A program made the translations under genes and the position numbers. DNA of 64,000 nt from Serratia grimesii NBRC 13537 (lineage in GTDB: Bacteria > Pseudomonadota > Gammaproteobacteria > Enterobacterales > Enterobacteriaceae), in NCBI RefSeq assembly GCF_001590905.1, contig NZ_BCTT01000006.1, positions 530,909-594,908 on the forward strand. Direction: 5' to 3'. Under the pieces are notes generated by a model. The model was not told where the DNA came from. It saw only the letters and a list, made by a program, of their open reading frames with translations, and ran no database searches. Positions 8,140 to 18,233 of the stretch are shown here, in pieces (positions within the stretch are counted from its first letter, which is position 1; each line of letters opens with the position of its first letter).

Positions 8140-10275
8140 TCACGCCGATTTGCCTATTTGTGCATTAAGCATTGTGAGTTCAGGCAACAGTTCAATCACC
8201 AGCCCAATTTGCTGCAATACCAATTGATCTTTGCTTTCCGGTTCTGGTGCCGCGTGTTGGATACGTTCAGCCAGGCTTTCCAATGCCTGGGTAATGCGCA
8301 GATTATCTTGTTCTTCCTGGTGTAGGGCGCCATCGACATAACATACGGCATCATTCAGAAGATCCAGCGTTGCGGAATTATTCAGCCGTTCACGGTGTGC
8401 ACCCAGTGCAGAGATATAGCTCAGTAATGTATGGTTCAGACACAGCAGCCGGAAGGCTGCATCCTGAACCTCTTTATTCGCTTTAGGGTCGGCAGACATA
8501 TTTGAAATCACCGAAGCCAATTCTGCATCACTGTTGTGCGCATCCCGGCGAGCGATACGGTATGGAAGGCCGTTGTCTTTACCCTGATGGTACTGCACCA
8601 GAATTGCATCAAGATAACGGCAGTTTGCGTTCATTGTTTTACTGACCACTGCCGGTAATTGGCGGAATTTCCAGTCTGGCCAAATGAAACTGACCGCTGC
8701 CCAAGCGATGGCACACCCTAAAAGGGTGTCGTAAACGCGGGGGGCAGCCACTTCAAAACCTTCACCCAACAGATTAAAGCACAGCAACACCAGCAAGGTA
8801 ATAAACATGGTGGCGTGTGCATACTGCACGGTTCGAAAAGCGAAGAACAGGACACCGCTAATGACAATCAGCACCATTTGCCCTTCCAGCGAAGGCACAA
8901 AATAGAGAATTGGCAGGCCGACAAGAATACCGGCCAGTGTACCTATAATACGCAGGGCAAGCCTGCGACGCGTGGCATTGTAATTGGGTTGACAGACAAA
9001 CAAGCTGGTTAACAGGATCCAATAACCGTGTTGCATACCGGTAAGCTGGATAAAGGCATAACCGATGCACAGCACTACTGACATGCGAATGGCGTGGCGG
9101 AACAGGGCCGACTGAGGTGTCAAATGGCGACTAATACGTAAGCGGATATCGCTCCAGCCGGTGAGCCGGTCGTCTGACAAACTGTTTTCTTCTGCTTGGC
9201 CGTTAGCCAGGGCTTGTTCAGACTCGATATTCGCTAACTGTGCATCAATCGCGCGTAAATTTTTCAACAGGTGCGACAGGGCTTTAGTTAACTCACGGTT
9301 TTCTGAGGTAATGGTAATCTGTGCTAACGCTTCTTCAATACGGCCAAAGGCTGGTTCAAAGCGAGGGTTATGTTGGTACTTTTGCCGCAGCAGAATCGAT
9401 TGTGCCAATTGTTGGCATGCACGTGCCTGCATACTGAGTAAGCGCTGAAAACGGAATAGGATATCGCTATGACGGAATTGGCGGCTGAGCTCCCGATATT
9501 GAACGTGAGCGGAACTGGCACGCTCATGTATGTCTTGTGCAACAAAATAATAGTGCAATGTGCGGCGGGTACCACGCTGGCCTCGGTCGCCTTTTAATCG
9601 GGTCAGTAATGAAACTTTGGCCTGGTTAAGTGTCGTCATCAACACACTATTAGCCATGGCAACGTCCATCCATGGCAGATCTGCATCATGTTCGACATCG
9701 GGATCAAACAGGTTGGCCTTGGCATCCAGATAATTCGCCAACTGATTATAACAACGCGCCAAATTTTCCTGCAAAGGGCGGATGGGGAAAATCAGATGAC
9801 CAATCAATGTCAGCAGGTTGTACCAGAGAGCGCCGATGATCAGCAACGTCGGTTGTTGATACCAGGCGTCATACATTGAGGCACCGAGCATGGTATACAC
9901 TGCGATCAGCAGAGCACCAAACGCAATGGTGGCGTAACGTTGCCCCAAAGCGCCCAGCAATATAAAGCCGCAAGTGGACGTGGTTAGACCAAGAGCAAAC
10001 AACCAGGGATAAGCGAACAGCAGTTCAATGGAGGCGGACGCAACAAAAAAACACACCAGTGTGATCACCAGATTGCGCAGTCTGCCTGCCAAGCGATCAT
10101 CCAGATCGGTCAATGCTGCTGCCACGACACCCAATGTCAGAGGAATAGTGAGCTTGGGGATGGCGAGCCACCAAGGTACGGCGGCTGCGCCAGCCAGCGC
10201 GATAAAAATGCGCAGGTCATAAAGCAGGTTGCTGTTGTATGCATAACGGCGTATTGCGGGTGCAAAAGAAAGCAC
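8140..10275 (-). CDS. yccS: FUSC-family inner-membrane protein YccS
   Basis: A 711-residue inner-membrane protein of the YccS/YhfK (FUSC) family. There are two clusters of membrane helices, about residues 15-155 and 385-510, each followed by a long cytoplasmic helical region. This is the duplicated architecture also seen in aromatic-acid exporters such as AaeB. The segment QRGTRRTLHYYFVAQDIHERASS and the second-half MQHGYWILLTSLFVCQPNYNATRRR match E. coli YccS. Its stop directly abuts the convergent sxy stop (TGATCA), and yccF lies 26 bp upstream on the same strand, so the two probably form an operon. Transport substrate unknown; a role in efflux is inferred from the family only. Confidence 0.93.
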   Translation of the reverse strand: MLSFAPAIRRYAYNSNLLYDLRIFIALAGAAAVPWWLAIPKLTIPLTLGVVAAALTDLDDRLAGRLRNLVITLVCFFVASASIELLFAYPWLFALGLTTSTCGFILLGALGQRYATIAFGALLIAVYTMLGASMYDAWYQQPTLLIIGALWYNLLTLIGHLIFPIRPLQENLARCYNQLANYLDAKANLFDPDVEHDADLPWMDVAMANSVLMTTLNQAKVSLLTRLKGDRGQRGTRRTLHYYFVAQDIHERASSAHVQYRELSRQFRHSDILFRFQRLLSMQARACQQLAQSILLRQKYQHNPRFEPAFGRIEEALAQITITSENRELTKALSHLLKNLRAIDAQLANIESEQALANGQAEENSLSDDRLTGWSDIRLRISRHLTPQSALFRHAIRMSVVLCIGYAFIQLTGMQHGYWILLTSLFVCQPNYNATRRRLALRIIGTLAGILVGLPILYFVPSLEGQMVLIVISGVLFFAFRTVQYAHATMFITLLVLLCFNLLGEGFEVAAPRVYDTLLGCAIAWAAVSFIWPDWKFRQLPAVVSKTMNANCRYLDAILVQYHQGKDNGLPYRIARRDAHNSDAELASVISNMSADPKANKEVQDAAFRLLCLNHTLLSYISALGAHRERLNNSATLDLLNDAVCYVDGALHQEEQDNLRITQALESLAERIQHAAPEPESKDQLVLQQIGLVIELLPELTMLNAQIGKSA

Positions 10276-10301
10276 GAAAAACTCCTCAGACGGAGAAAAA
10301 A

Positions 10302-10754
10302 TTAACGCTGTTGATACTGACGCCGTGCATTTTCAGTTCTGGCTTGTTGTGCCATCTCAACTGATACCACGCGGCGACCCACTGGCCACAGGGCAATAGC
10401 GGCAATTTTGAAATTGGCAATACCCACAGGAATACCAATGATTGTTACGCACTGCACGATACCTGCGGCGATATGCGACAGGCACAGCCACCAGCCGAAC
10501 AGAACCAGCCAAATAATGTTAAGTAGCGAACCGCTGGCGGAAAGTAGCGCGTTGCTTTTTTCCGGGTACAGTTCATTAACGTGAATAGCTTCGTTGCCGA
10601 AAGGTAATAAAGACAGCTTGGTGATTTCCCAGCAAGAACGGGTCAACGGCATGGTGATGATCAGGACAACGCTAAATATTGTTGCGATCAGCCAGCCAAG
10701 GGTGGTGAAAAAACCGCCCAACACAAAATTAAGAATATTCAGTACAGTACGCAT
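10302..10754 (-). CDS. yccF: Inner-membrane protein YccF
   Basis: A small inner-membrane protein of about 150 residues with two DUF307 (YccF) repeats; hydrophobic segments are visible around residues 5-35 and 75-115. The blocks PLTRSCWEITKLSLLPFGNEAIHV and GIPVGIANFKIAAIALWPVGRR are nearly the same as in E. coli. I set the start at MRTVLNILNF to agree with E. coli (148 residues). An ATG three codons upstream (10763) is also possible and has a slightly better, though weak, upstream AGAG. Lies 26 bp before yccS in the same direction. Function unknown. Confidence 0.9.
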   Translation of the reverse strand: MRTVLNILNFVLGGFFTTLGWLIATIFSVVLIITMPLTRSCWEITKLSLLPFGNEAIHVNELYPEKSNALLSASGSLLNIIWLVLFGWWLCLSHIAAGIVQCVTIIGIPVGIANFKIAAIALWPVGRRVVSVEMAQQARTENARRQYQQR

Positions 10755-10887
10755 AGTCGTCATTCTGCTCTAATGATGGCCAAACCGCGATGCGGTTGCG
10801 CTTGGTATCAAAACGCAAAATCTATTCTACCCTTTTTTTAGCGCTAGAGTGCCACTGCTTATAGCAGGTAAACTGGCAGATATCCGT

Positions 10888-11083
10888 TATACCCTTCATC
10901 TTTCAAATTGCAGGGGGGTGGCAGACTTCACTCACCCCAGTCACTCGGGGGCCAAGCCCTGGGGTTATGAACCTTGTCTCTGAGGTTCACCCTTTTGGTT
11001 CGTGCAAGCGCTGTTCAAATTGGTTCTCGACTGATTTGTCATTCAGTAGCCGCCTACCTGCAACTTGAAAGCTATTGGGTATA
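10888..11083. repeat. ERIC-like palindromic repeat upstream of helD
   Basis: The ends form an imperfect inverted repeat: TATACCC, a 5-base variable stretch and CTTTCAAATTGCAGG at the left; the right end reverse-complements to TATACCC, variable bases and CTTTCAAGTTGCAGG. Inside, TCACTCACCCCAGTCACT matches the conserved core of the enterobacterial ERIC element. At 196 bp it is longer than the usual 127 bp, consistent with the known internally expanded forms. It ends 31 bp before the helD start codon, so it forms part of the helD 5' region. Confidence 0.8.
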
Positions 11084-11114
11084 TTTAAACTCAACATGGT
11101 CATGGCGCGACGAT

Positions 11115-13169
11115 ATGGAACTTAAAGCGACATCGCTGGGGAAACACCTGGCGCAGCATCCTTACAACCGTGTGCGGTTGCTGCACGCTGGTGTTGAGGT
11201 GAGCGGTGAAAAGCATGAATACCTGATTCCTTTCAATCAATTAATTCAGGTCAGATGCAAGCGCGGTATTGTCTGGGGCGAGCTGGAGTTTGAGCTGCCA
11301 GATGAAAAAGTGGTGCGCTTGCATGGTACTGAATGGCAGGAAACCCAGCGCTTCTATCATTACTTGCAACAGGCTTGGCAGCAGTGGAGCGCCGAGATGA
11401 GCGTGGTCAGCGCAGGTGTGTTGCAGGAACAGGTTGAGCATATCCAGCGGATTGAACAACAGGATAAGTGGTTTAAAAAATCCGAACTGGGCAAATTACA
11501 GCAACAAATCCGCCAGTCATTTGGTGCTCTCCCAATGCCGGTGGCGCGTCTGGAGGCGTTCGACAACTGTCGAGATGATTATCAGCTTTGCCAGCAGTGG
11601 TTGCAGCACGGGTTGCGCAGCGTAGCCCAACGCAACCAACAATGGACGGAACGCATGCTGGAGACGCATCACGATTTCTTCCAAAACATCGAAAGTTCAC
11701 CGCTGAATGATTCGCAAAGCCGTGCAGTGGTCAATGGAGAAGACTCCGTATTGGTACTGGCAGGGGCTGGCAGTGGCAAAACCTCGGTGCTGGTGGCGCG
11801 TGCAGGTTGGTTACTCCGTCGGCAAGAGGCTGAGCCTGGACAGATATTATTGTTGGCGTTTGGTCGTCAGGCAGCAGAAGAGATGAATGAACGTATTCAG
11901 GAGCGTTTGGGCAAGGTGGCTATTCAGGCCAAAACGTTTCATGCGCTGGCGCTGCAGATTATCCAGCAGGGTAATCGTAAAGTGCCGGCGATCAGTAAGC
12001 TGGAAACCGACAGCAAGGCGCGACGGGCTTTGCTGATTACTCATTGGCAACAGCAGTGTGCAGAGAAAAAACCTCAGGCCAAAGGGTGGCGCCAATGGTT
12101 AACGGAGGAGCTTGAGTGGGAGGTGCCTGAAGGCGACTTTTGGCACGATAAGCGTCTGGCTGAACGTCTGGCGGGGCGGCTCGAGCGCTGGTTGGGGCTG
12201 ATGCGCATGCATGGGGGTAGCCAGGCGGACATGATCGAGCAGGCTGATGAAGAGGTCCGTGACCTGTTTTCAAAACGCATCCGGCTAATGGCACCGTTAC
12301 TGAAAGCCTGGAAGGGGGCGTTGAAAGAGGAAGGTGCGGTGGATTTCTCCGGCCTGATTCATCAGGCAGTCAATATTTTGGAGAAAGGGCGCTTTGTCAG
12401 CCCATGGAAACATATCCTGGTGGACGAATTCCAGGATATCTCACCGCAACGTGCTCAATTGCTGGCTGCACTGCGTAAACAGAACAAACAGACTTGCCTG
12501 TTTGCCGTGGGTGATGACTGGCAGGCGATTTACCGCTTCAGCGGTGCTGAACTAACACTCACCACAGCGTTTGCTGAGAACTTTGGCGAAGGCGCCCAGT
12601 GCGCGCTCGATACCACTTATCGTTTCAACGAGCGCATCGGTGAGGTGGCAAATCGCTTTGTGCAGCAGAACCCCCATCAATTGAAAAAACCGTTGAACAG
12701 TCTGAGTAAAGGCAATAAGAAGTCGGTAGTCCTTTTACCGCATGAACAGCTTGAAAATTTATTGGATAAGCTGAGTGGTTACGCTAAACCTGATGAGCGC
12801 ATTTTAGTGTTGGCGCGTTACCATCATCTGAAACCGCAAGTGCTGTCTAAAGCCGCGACCCGTTGGCCCAAACTGACCATAGAGTTTATGACTATCCATG
12901 CCAGTAAAGGGCAGCAGGCTGAATATGTGATTATTGCCGGTTTGCACGAAGGCAACGATGGCTTCCCTGCTGTTGCACGTGAGTCGGTTCTGGAAGATGT
13001 ATTGTTACCTCAACCGGAAGATTTCCCGGATGCGGAGGAGCGACGGTTGCTGTATGTGGCACTGACTCGCGCCAAACACCAAGTGTGGCTATTGCAGGAT
13101 CGAGAACGTCCGTCAGTGTTTGTTGAACAACTGCAAGAACTCGGCGTACCGTCGCAGAAGAAACCTTAA
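11115..13169 (+). CDS. helD: DNA helicase IV
   Basis: A 684-residue superfamily 1 3'-5' DNA helicase. The start at MELKATSLGKHLAQHPY matches E. coli HelD (684); the open frame extends 47 codons upstream, but that extension is the ERIC-like repeat and is rejected. An N-terminal HelD-specific region (1-190) precedes the UvrD-like core: Walker A AGAGSGKTS, the DEXX box as VDEFQDIS, the QAIYRFSGA motif III/IV region and the C-terminal YVALTRAKHQVW motif VI. All helicase motifs are intact. Flanked by yccF and convergent mgsA, as in E. coli. A GC-rich hairpin (13176-13195) without a T-run follows the stop. Confidence 0.96.
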   Translation: MELKATSLGKHLAQHPYNRVRLLHAGVEVSGEKHEYLIPFNQLIQVRCKRGIVWGELEFELPDEKVVRLHGTEWQETQRFYHYLQQAWQQWSAEMSVVSAGVLQEQVEHIQRIEQQDKWFKKSELGKLQQQIRQSFGALPMPVARLEAFDNCRDDYQLCQQWLQHGLRSVAQRNQQWTERMLETHHDFFQNIESSPLNDSQSRAVVNGEDSVLVLAGAGSGKTSVLVARAGWLLRRQEAEPGQILLLAFGRQAAEEMNERIQERLGKVAIQAKTFHALALQIIQQGNRKVPAISKLETDSKARRALLITHWQQQCAEKKPQAKGWRQWLTEELEWEVPEGDFWHDKRLAERLAGRLERWLGLMRMHGGSQADMIEQADEEVRDLFSKRIRLMAPLLKAWKGALKEEGAVDFSGLIHQAVNILEKGRFVSPWKHILVDEFQDISPQRAQLLAALRKQNKQTCLFAVGDDWQAIYRFSGAELTLTTAFAENFGEGAQCALDTTYRFNERIGEVANRFVQQNPHQLKKPLNSLSKGNKKSVVLLPHEQLENLLDKLSGYAKPDERILVLARYHHLKPQVLSKAATRWPKLTIEFMTIHASKGQQAEYVIIAGLHEGNDGFPAVARESVLEDVLLPQPEDFPDAEERRLLYVALTRAKHQVWLLQDRERPSVFVEQLQELGVPSQKKP

Positions 13170-13202
13170 ACGTAAGGCCTGGCGGTGGCCAGGCCGTCAT
13201 CG

Positions 13203-13661
13203 TTACTTCAGACGATCCTGCAAATAGCGCTGATAGTCTGGGATCGCGATTTCAACTTCGCTTTTGAACAGCGAGGAGTCGATCAGGAAGTCGGCAGTAG
13301 AGCGGTTGGTCGCGACGGGGATATTCCATACTGTGGCCAGGCGCAGCAGCGCTTTCACATCGGGATCATGCGGAACTGCATTCAGCGGGTCCCAGAAGAA
13401 AATCAACATGTCGATTTTGCCTTCGGCAATCAGTGCGCCGACCTGTTGATCACCGCCCATAGGTCCACTCAGCATGCTTTTTACAGGAATACCGCTGGCA
13501 CGTTGAATTAGGTTGCCCGTGGTGCCGGTGGCATACAGTTGATGCTGTTCCAGCACGGACTTATTGTCTTCAACCCATGCTAGCAGGGCTTGTTTACGGT
13601 GATCATGTGCCACCAGCGCAATATGTTTGCGCGCGGCGATAGTGCGGGTGGTAAATTCCAT
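13203..13661 (-). CDS. mgsA: Methylglyoxal synthase
   Basis: MgsA (152 residues, the E. coli length) converts dihydroxyacetone phosphate to methylglyoxal and phosphate, a bypass used when phosphate is short or sugar phosphates accumulate. Catalytic and binding residues are visible: H19 in ALVAHDH, the TGTTGN phosphate loop, D71 in GPMGGDQQ and H98 in NAVPHDPD. The C-terminus [13 protein letters not shown] matches the family. Convergent with helD and codirectional with yccT. Confidence 0.97.
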   Translation of the reverse strand: MEFTTRTIAARKHIALVAHDHRKQALLAWVEDNKSVLEQHQLYATGTTGNLIQRASGIPVKSMLSGPMGGDQQVGALIAEGKIDMLIFFWDPLNAVPHDPDVKALLRLATVWNIPVATNRSTADFLIDSSLFKSEVEIAIPDYQRYLQDRLK

Positions 13662-13753
13662 CTTGGTGTCCTTCGCTAATCAGGTGATGTGCGACAGATT
13701 ACTGAAACTGCTTTTCACTGCCTAGCGTTTACACCTGAAAATGCGAAGAAAGC

Positions 13754-13774
13754 GCGCCTTTAGATAAAAGGCGC
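13754..13774 (-). terminator. Probable terminator of yccT
   Basis: The stem GCGCCTTT/AAAGGCGC has a 5-base loop and lies just downstream of the yccT stop; the minus-strand 3' side (GCGCGCTTTCTT) is moderately T-rich. Confidence 0.55.
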
Positions 13775-13781
13775 CAGAAGC

Positions 13782-14453
13782 TTAGTGTACAGGCTGCTTG
13801 TTTGCCCAATGGAGAAAGCGCTTCTGTGTCTCTTTGTCTGCTTGTAAGAACCAGTATTGCAGCATCTGTTCAGAAACGTTTTCACCTTTCAGTGTCACCG
13901 TGGGGGCGTTTAACGCTGCACTGGCCAAAGGGGAGGCTGGTGCGGTGGCACGAACCTGTTTAAAGGCTGGCACTGAGGCTGGGCGATTCTGGCTGTTGTA
14001 ATCAGACATCACTTTTTCCAGATCAGCACTGAGCGTAGCGCCGTCAGGGTGCAGTACGTCGTGTTTCATGGTCAGCGCGTTGCCATTTTTATCAATAACC
14101 TGATAGTTAAGTGTTTTATCGAATCTCTGGCCATCCCGAACAGTTTCAATGCGCGGCAACTCAATGGCGACAGAACTCACATTCTGCGTATTGAAGGTCG
14201 CGATCAGTGGTAGCGAGGTATAGGCAGTGCGGTCGTTATGCCCTGTGCGTACTGACTTAGCCACTTTAAACAGCAACTGATGCTGCCCACCATCCAGTTC
14301 TAAACTGTCGGCACCTTTTAACAACGATCCTGTCATTTTCTTGCCGTCGACCACCAAAAGGTCGATGTCGGGGGAGAGTTTCAGGGTCGTAGCTACGGCA
14401 GGCATGCTGATACTGATGCTGAGCAGCCCCGCAACCATCAGACCAAATTTCAT
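13782..14453 (-). CDS. yccT: Periplasmic DUF2057 protein YccT
   Basis: A 223-residue exported protein of the YccT (DUF2057) family; E. coli YccT was renamed CsgI after it was reported to inhibit curli assembly. The start MKFGLMVAGLL is chosen because AAGGAG lies 7 bases before it and because a signal peptide begins there (cleavage near PAVAT). The longer frame is rejected. Family blocks are visible: LKLSPDIDLLVVDGKKM, SLLKGADSLELDGGQHQLLFKV near the N-terminus and MLQYWFLQADKETQKRFLHWANKQP at the end. Upstream is the divergent yccU. No curli genes are in the window. Confidence 0.9.
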   Translation of the reverse strand: MKFGLMVAGLLSISISMPAVATTLKLSPDIDLLVVDGKKMTGSLLKGADSLELDGGQHQLLFKVAKSVRTGHNDRTAYTSLPLIATFNTQNVSSVAIELPRIETVRDGQRFDKTLNYQVIDKNGNALTMKHDVLHPDGATLSADLEKVMSDYNSQNRPASVPAFKQVRATAPASPLASAALNAPTVTLKGENVSEQMLQYWFLQADKETQKRFLHWANKQPVH

Positions 14454-14714
14454 TGTTATCTCCTTATAATTGGCATCGCTATTAGTGTTGAACACGCCAC
14501 AGACTGTGTCAAAGTTTTTCAGCATCACCATTTAATTTACAAATGTACACACTTATATTCATTTTGACATTTATTGGTTGAGGTACATGCTGGCAGTGAC
14601 AGCATCAGACCGCAAAACTGGCTGGGAGTTTCCGAGTTCGTGCGTTTAGCCGATTCAAGGTCAATGGGTTACACTCGATGTAGGGAAATACCCGTGAAAA
14701 ATTGGGAGCGGAGA

Positions 14715-15128
14715 ATGCAAGATAATGACATTGCTGGCCTGTTACAGCAGGTGAAAACCATTGCACTGGTTGGCGCCAGTGATAAACCCACCCGGCCGAG
14801 CTTTGGTGTGATGGCCTATCTACTCTCACAGGGTTATCAGGTTATACCGGTCAGCCCAAAGTTGGCGGGGCAAACACTGCTCGGTCAGCAGGTCTATGCC
14901 ACGCTAAATGATGTTCCGCATCCGGTAGATATGGTCGATGTTTTCCGGAATTCAGAAGCGGCATATGAGGTGGCGCAAGAAGCCATTGCGATCGGTGCCA
15001 AGGCATTGTGGTTACAAATCGGTGTCATTAATGAGCCGGCAGCGGCATTGGCAAACGAGGCAGGGCTGAAGGTGGTGATGGATCGTTGCCCTAAAATAGA
15101 GATCCCGCGTTTGGGGTTAGAGCGCTGA
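14715..15128 (+). CDS. yccU: CoA-binding protein YccU
   Basis: A 137-residue Rossmann-fold protein of the YccU/CoA_binding family, the same length as E. coli YccU. The nucleotide-binding loop [15 protein letters not shown], the VIPVSPK strand and the VDMVDVFRN and LWLQIGV blocks are all present. The start at [10 protein letters not shown] follows GGAG at a good distance and restores the family length; the 47-codon upstream extension of the frame has no family match. Divergent from yccT and convergent with hspQ. The biological role of the family is not established. Confidence 0.92.
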   Translation: MQDNDIAGLLQQVKTIALVGASDKPTRPSFGVMAYLLSQGYQVIPVSPKLAGQTLLGQQVYATLNDVPHPVDMVDVFRNSEAAYEVAQEAIAIGAKALWLQIGVINEPAAALANEAGLKVVMDRCPKIEIPRLGLER

Positions 15129-15139
15129 ATAAAATAAAA

Positions 15140-15160
15140 GGCCTGGCATTGTGCCAGGCC
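15140..15160 (-). terminator. Terminator between yccU and hspQ
   Basis: GGCCTGGCA and TGCCAGGCC pair around a 3-base loop; on the minus strand the stem is followed by TTTTATTTT, so it mainly serves hspQ. Confidence 0.8.
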
Positions 15161-15189
15161 CTTACAGGGTGTTTCTCAGGCCTGGAGCA

Positions 15190-15507
15190 TTAATTGCGCA
15201 GGCGGGGGGCTTGTAACTGGTGACGGATAGATTCCGCCAATTCATCCAGCGATGGCTGTTCAGGATGGGCGTCCTGCGCTTCTCCATCTAACTGTGCTTC
15301 CGCCAGATAGGTATGCACCGGTTGACCTTCTTCGTCTTCCATCACCACGTGGTACCAAGGGGCGAAACGCAGGTCTGTATTCGCTGCTATTTCATCAGCT
15401 TTAGGCTGTTCCATAGAGTATTCAGGATCGATATCAATCACGACCCCCAAATACCCCAGCAGCTTATGCCGAACTTGTTGTCCGATACCGAATTTGCTGG
15501 CAATCAT
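15190..15507 (-). CDS. hspQ: Heat-shock protein HspQ
   Basis: HspQ (105 residues, as in E. coli) is a hemimethylated-DNA-binding (YccV) domain protein that acts as a Lon specificity factor and affects DnaA stability. The start [21 protein letters not shown] has AGGAGG 6 bases upstream; the twenty extra upstream codons are rejected. [23 protein letters not shown] and the C-terminus [11 protein letters not shown] match. Codirectional with rlmI upstream, with a 61-bp gap, and convergent with yccU. A heat-shock promoter would be expected but I could not identify one with confidence. Confidence 0.95.
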   Translation of the reverse strand: MIASKFGIGQQVRHKLLGYLGVVIDIDPEYSMEQPKADEIAANTDLRFAPWYHVVMEDEEGQPVHTYLAEAQLDGEAQDAHPEQPSLDELAESIRHQLQAPRLRN

Positions 15508-15568
15508 GATGACCTCCTGAGAAACAATGCCTTGCTCTCTATATGAGGGCAAAACAGCGTATTTCAAG

Positions 15569-16759
15569 TTACATCACCCGACACGCAAACCCTTTCAAAT
15601 ACAGCCCTTCAGGATAAGTCGCGATAACCGGGTGATCGGCAGCCTGACGATACTGCTCTATAAATTGTACATCACGTCCGGCGTCTACAGCGGCATCGGC
15701 CAAAATTTTCTGGAATAGATCAGTTGGCATCAGGCCGGAACACGAGAAGCTGAGCAAAATGCCGCCCGGATTCAGCAACTGCAGCGCCAACATGTTGATA
15801 TCTTTGTATCCGCGGCAGGCACTGGCCAGTTGGTTTTTGTTTTCGACGAACTTCGGCGGATCCATAATGATCAGATCGAATTTTTCACCCTGCGTGCGGT
15901 AGGCGCGCAACAGCTGGAACACGTCATCACGCACAAACTCGGCTTTGCTCAGATCAAGCTGGTTCAGTTCGACGTTCTGTTTGGCAATATCCAGTGCCGC
16001 TTGCGACGTGTCGACGCTAATAACCTGAGTACAACCGCCCATCAGTGCCGAGACGGCGAAGGCACCAGTATAGGAGAAGCAGTTAAGTACACGTCGACCG
16101 GCAGAATAATTGCGGGCAGCCAGGCGACTGTCGCGCTGATCAAGGTAAAAACCGGTTTTATGGCCTTGCTGGATATCGACCAGCAGTTTCATGCCATGTT
16201 CGGTGATCGGCAATAAATCAGGGGGCAGATCGCCAACAACCAAGCCCTGTGCCAACGGCAAGCCTTCTTTCTTACGCACCGCAACGTCTGAACGATCGTA
16301 GATGGCACATTCCGGGTAGCAATGTTGCAACGCGGTAATGAGCGCAGCACGCTGATATTCGGCACCAGCGGAAAGCAATTGCAGCACCAGGAAATTCTGG
16401 AAGCGGTCGATAGTGATGCCCGGCATACCATCGGATTCACCGGCGATCAGGCGGTAGCCATCTAGCCCGTCACGTTCTGCTACCCAGTCACGCCAGCTTT
16501 GCGCCTGTTGTAAGCGGCGGATGAAGAATTCGATGTTAATCTCTTCGTCCTGCTGGAAAGTCCAGACACGGGCGCGGATTTGCGATTCTGGCGAGTAGGC
16601 GCCGCGCGCTAACCATTTTCCCTGCGCGTCATGAATATCAATGGTTTCACCGGAAAGGGCTTTACCTTCAATACGTTGAACAGCGCCAGAGAATACCCAT
16701 GGGTGGCGACGAAGTAAGGACTTTTCACGTCCTTTGGCGAGAAACAGGCGTACGGTCAT
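15569..16759 (-). CDS. rlmI: 23S rRNA m5C1962 methyltransferase
   Basis: RlmI (396 residues) methylates C5 of C1962 in 23S rRNA using SAM. An N-terminal PUA domain (about 1-80, [24 protein letters not shown]) is followed by an EEHEE-like domain and a Rossmann methyltransferase core. [19 protein letters not shown] is motif I, MDPPKF is motif IV, and the catalytic cysteine lies in FSCSGLM. The C-terminus [12 protein letters not shown] matches E. coli. Length and motifs are complete. It is divergent from yccX, whose start lies 91 bp away. Confidence 0.96.
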   Translation of the reverse strand: MTVRLFLAKGREKSLLRRHPWVFSGAVQRIEGKALSGETIDIHDAQGKWLARGAYSPESQIRARVWTFQQDEEINIEFFIRRLQQAQSWRDWVAERDGLDGYRLIAGESDGMPGITIDRFQNFLVLQLLSAGAEYQRAALITALQHCYPECAIYDRSDVAVRKKEGLPLAQGLVVGDLPPDLLPITEHGMKLLVDIQQGHKTGFYLDQRDSRLAARNYSAGRRVLNCFSYTGAFAVSALMGGCTQVISVDTSQAALDIAKQNVELNQLDLSKAEFVRDDVFQLLRAYRTQGEKFDLIIMDPPKFVENKNQLASACRGYKDINMLALQLLNPGGILLSFSCSGLMPTDLFQKILADAAVDAGRDVQFIEQYRQAADHPVIATYPEGLYLKGFACRVM

Positions 16760-16850
16760 AATTAAGAATGCTGCCAGCTAGGTAAAAAGGGTGATATCGC
16801 CGTGCGCGTGCACAGGCAACATCATAAACGAAAGTGATAAGGGGTCGATT

Positions 16851-17129
16851 ATGACACAAGTTTGCATTGCTGCGTATGTCTATGGCGTGGTGCAGGGAGT
16901 CGGGTTTCGCTATAACACTCAGCATCAGGCGACTGCGTTGGGATTAAGCGGCTATGCGCGTAATCTTGATGACGGCAGCGTTGAAGTGGTGGCCTGCGGT
17001 GAACAACCGCAGGTAGATAAGCTGGTGGAGTGGCTAAAAAAGGGTGGTCCGCGTAGCGCACGTGTCGATCGCGTGCTGGTAGAACCGCGTGGTACGGCCG
17101 ATTATCAAGGTTTTAGCATTCGCTATTAG
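16851..17129 (+). CDS. yccX: Acylphosphatase
   Basis: A 92-residue acylphosphatase that hydrolyses acyl phosphates such as 1,3-bisphosphoglycerate. The phosphate-binding signature [13 protein letters not shown] holds the catalytic arginine, and [13 protein letters not shown] holds the catalytic asparagine. AAGGGG lies before the ATG; the 20-codon upstream extension is rejected. Same length and place as E. coli yccX, with tusE converging 4 bp beyond the stop. Confidence 0.96.
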   Translation: MTQVCIAAYVYGVVQGVGFRYNTQHQATALGLSGYARNLDDGSVEVVACGEQPQVDKLVEWLKKGGPRSARVDRVLVEPRGTADYQGFSIRY

Positions 17130-17133
17130 CGCA

Positions 17134-17463
17134 TCAGATGCATTTTACCGGTTTTGGCAGGCCCGCTATTTTTGTTGCCTGTTTGGCTGGCCCCTTGGGG
17201 AATAAACGGTAGAGATAGCGGCTGTTGCCTTTCTCTTCACCGTATTTCTGCGCCATGGCTTTCACCAGCATGCGGATTGCCGGTGAGGTATTAAACTCCA
17301 GGTAAAAGCCACGTACGAAACGCACGACTTCCCAATGTGCCTCGGTAAGCGTTATTTCTTCCTGGGCGGCTAGCAATGGTGCCAGGGCCTCATGCCAATC
17401 GGCGCTGTTTTTCAGGTAACCCTGTGCGTCAGTTTCAATAACCTGACCTTCATACTCCAACAT
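17134..17463 (-). CDS. tusE: Sulfur-relay protein TusE
   Basis: TusE (109 residues) is the last carrier of the Tus relay and passes persulfide sulfur from TusBCD to MnmA for 2-thiolation of tRNA wobble uridine. It is a DsrC-family protein; the essential cysteine is the penultimate residue (C108 in PVKCI). [28 protein letters not shown] and [24 protein letters not shown] match the family. Convergent with yccX, and codirectional with and downstream of yccA. Confidence 0.96.
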   Translation of the reverse strand: MLEYEGQVIETDAQGYLKNSADWHEALAPLLAAQEEITLTEAHWEVVRFVRGFYLEFNTSPAIRMLVKAMAQKYGEEKGNSRYLYRLFPKGPAKQATKIAGLPKPVKCI

Positions 17464-17528
17464 ACTGCCTCGGTAACGGGTAATTCAAAACAGTCGCCAG
17501 TTTAGCAAACTTTGCCGCTGCAAAAAAT

Positions 17529-17552
17529 AAAGCCCCGCCGGAGCGGGGCTTT
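17529..17552 (-). terminator. Terminator of yccA
   Basis: The stem AAAGCCCCGC/GCGGGGCTTT has a 4-base loop; on the minus strand it is followed by a T-rich tract. Confidence 0.88.
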
Positions 17553-17573
17553 AAGTATTTATCACGTGCGATA

Positions 17574-18233
17574 TCAGTTGCTGCGTGCGAAGCCCAAAAT
17601 GCTCAACAGGCTGATGAACATGTTGTACAGCGACACGTACAAGCTGACGGTGGCGCGGATGTAGTTAGTCTCGCCGCCGTGAATAATGTTGCTGGTCTCC
17701 CACAGGATTGCGCCCGCAGAGAACAAGATAAACAGCGCGCTGATAGCCAGATGCAGGGCAGGGATCTGCAAGAACAGGTTAGCGATGACCGCAACCAGCA
17801 GTACCACAAACCCAGCCATCATCATCCCAGACAGGAATGACATATCCTTGCGTGTTGTCAGCACATAGGCTGAACAGCAGAAGAACACGACTGCAGTGCC
17901 GCCCAACGCCAGCATAATCAGATCGCCAGCACCGGTATTAATGAATGAACTGAGGATTGGCCCCAGGGCATAGCCCATAAAACCGGTCAGTGCGAACGCT
18001 GCCAGAATGCCCGCAGGGCTGTTCGCCAGTTTGTGGGTCAAGAACATCAGCCCATAAAAACCGACCAGCATCAGCAATAGACCCGGTGCCGGCAGCCCCA
18101 GCATGGTGCTGGCAGTTGCGGTCAGTGCCGAAAACGCCAGCGTTAAAGAAAGTAGAAAATAAGTGTTACGCAAAACCTTATGCGTGCTCAGCAACGAGTC
18201 ACGCGAGGAGGATGAGACGACAATACGGTCCAT
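17574..18233 (-). CDS. yccA: FtsH modulator YccA (TMBIM family)
   Basis: A 219-residue inner-membrane protein of the Bax-inhibitor-1 family with seven hydrophobic segments. In E. coli it is a substrate and modulator of the FtsH protease, which pulls on its cytosolic N-terminal tail (here [25 protein letters not shown]). [18 protein letters not shown] and the C-terminal [25 protein letters not shown] match closely. Own terminator downstream. It is followed on the map by the serT tRNA gene, as in E. coli. Confidence 0.96.
   Translation of the reverse strand: MDRIVVSSSSRDSLLSTHKVLRNTYFLLSLTLAFSALTATASTMLGLPAPGLLLMLVGFYGLMFLTHKLANSPAGILAAFALTGFMGYALGPILSSFINTGAGDLIMLALGGTAVVFFCCSAYVLTTRKDMSFLSGMMMAGFVVLLVAVIANLFLQIPALHLAISALFILFSAGAILWETSNIIHGGETNYIRATVSLYVSLYNMFISLLSILGFARSN

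Noticed and set aside
10974..11114. N-terminal extension of helD
   Set aside because: The extra 47 codons fall in the ERIC-like repeat; the E. coli-length start at 11115 is better.
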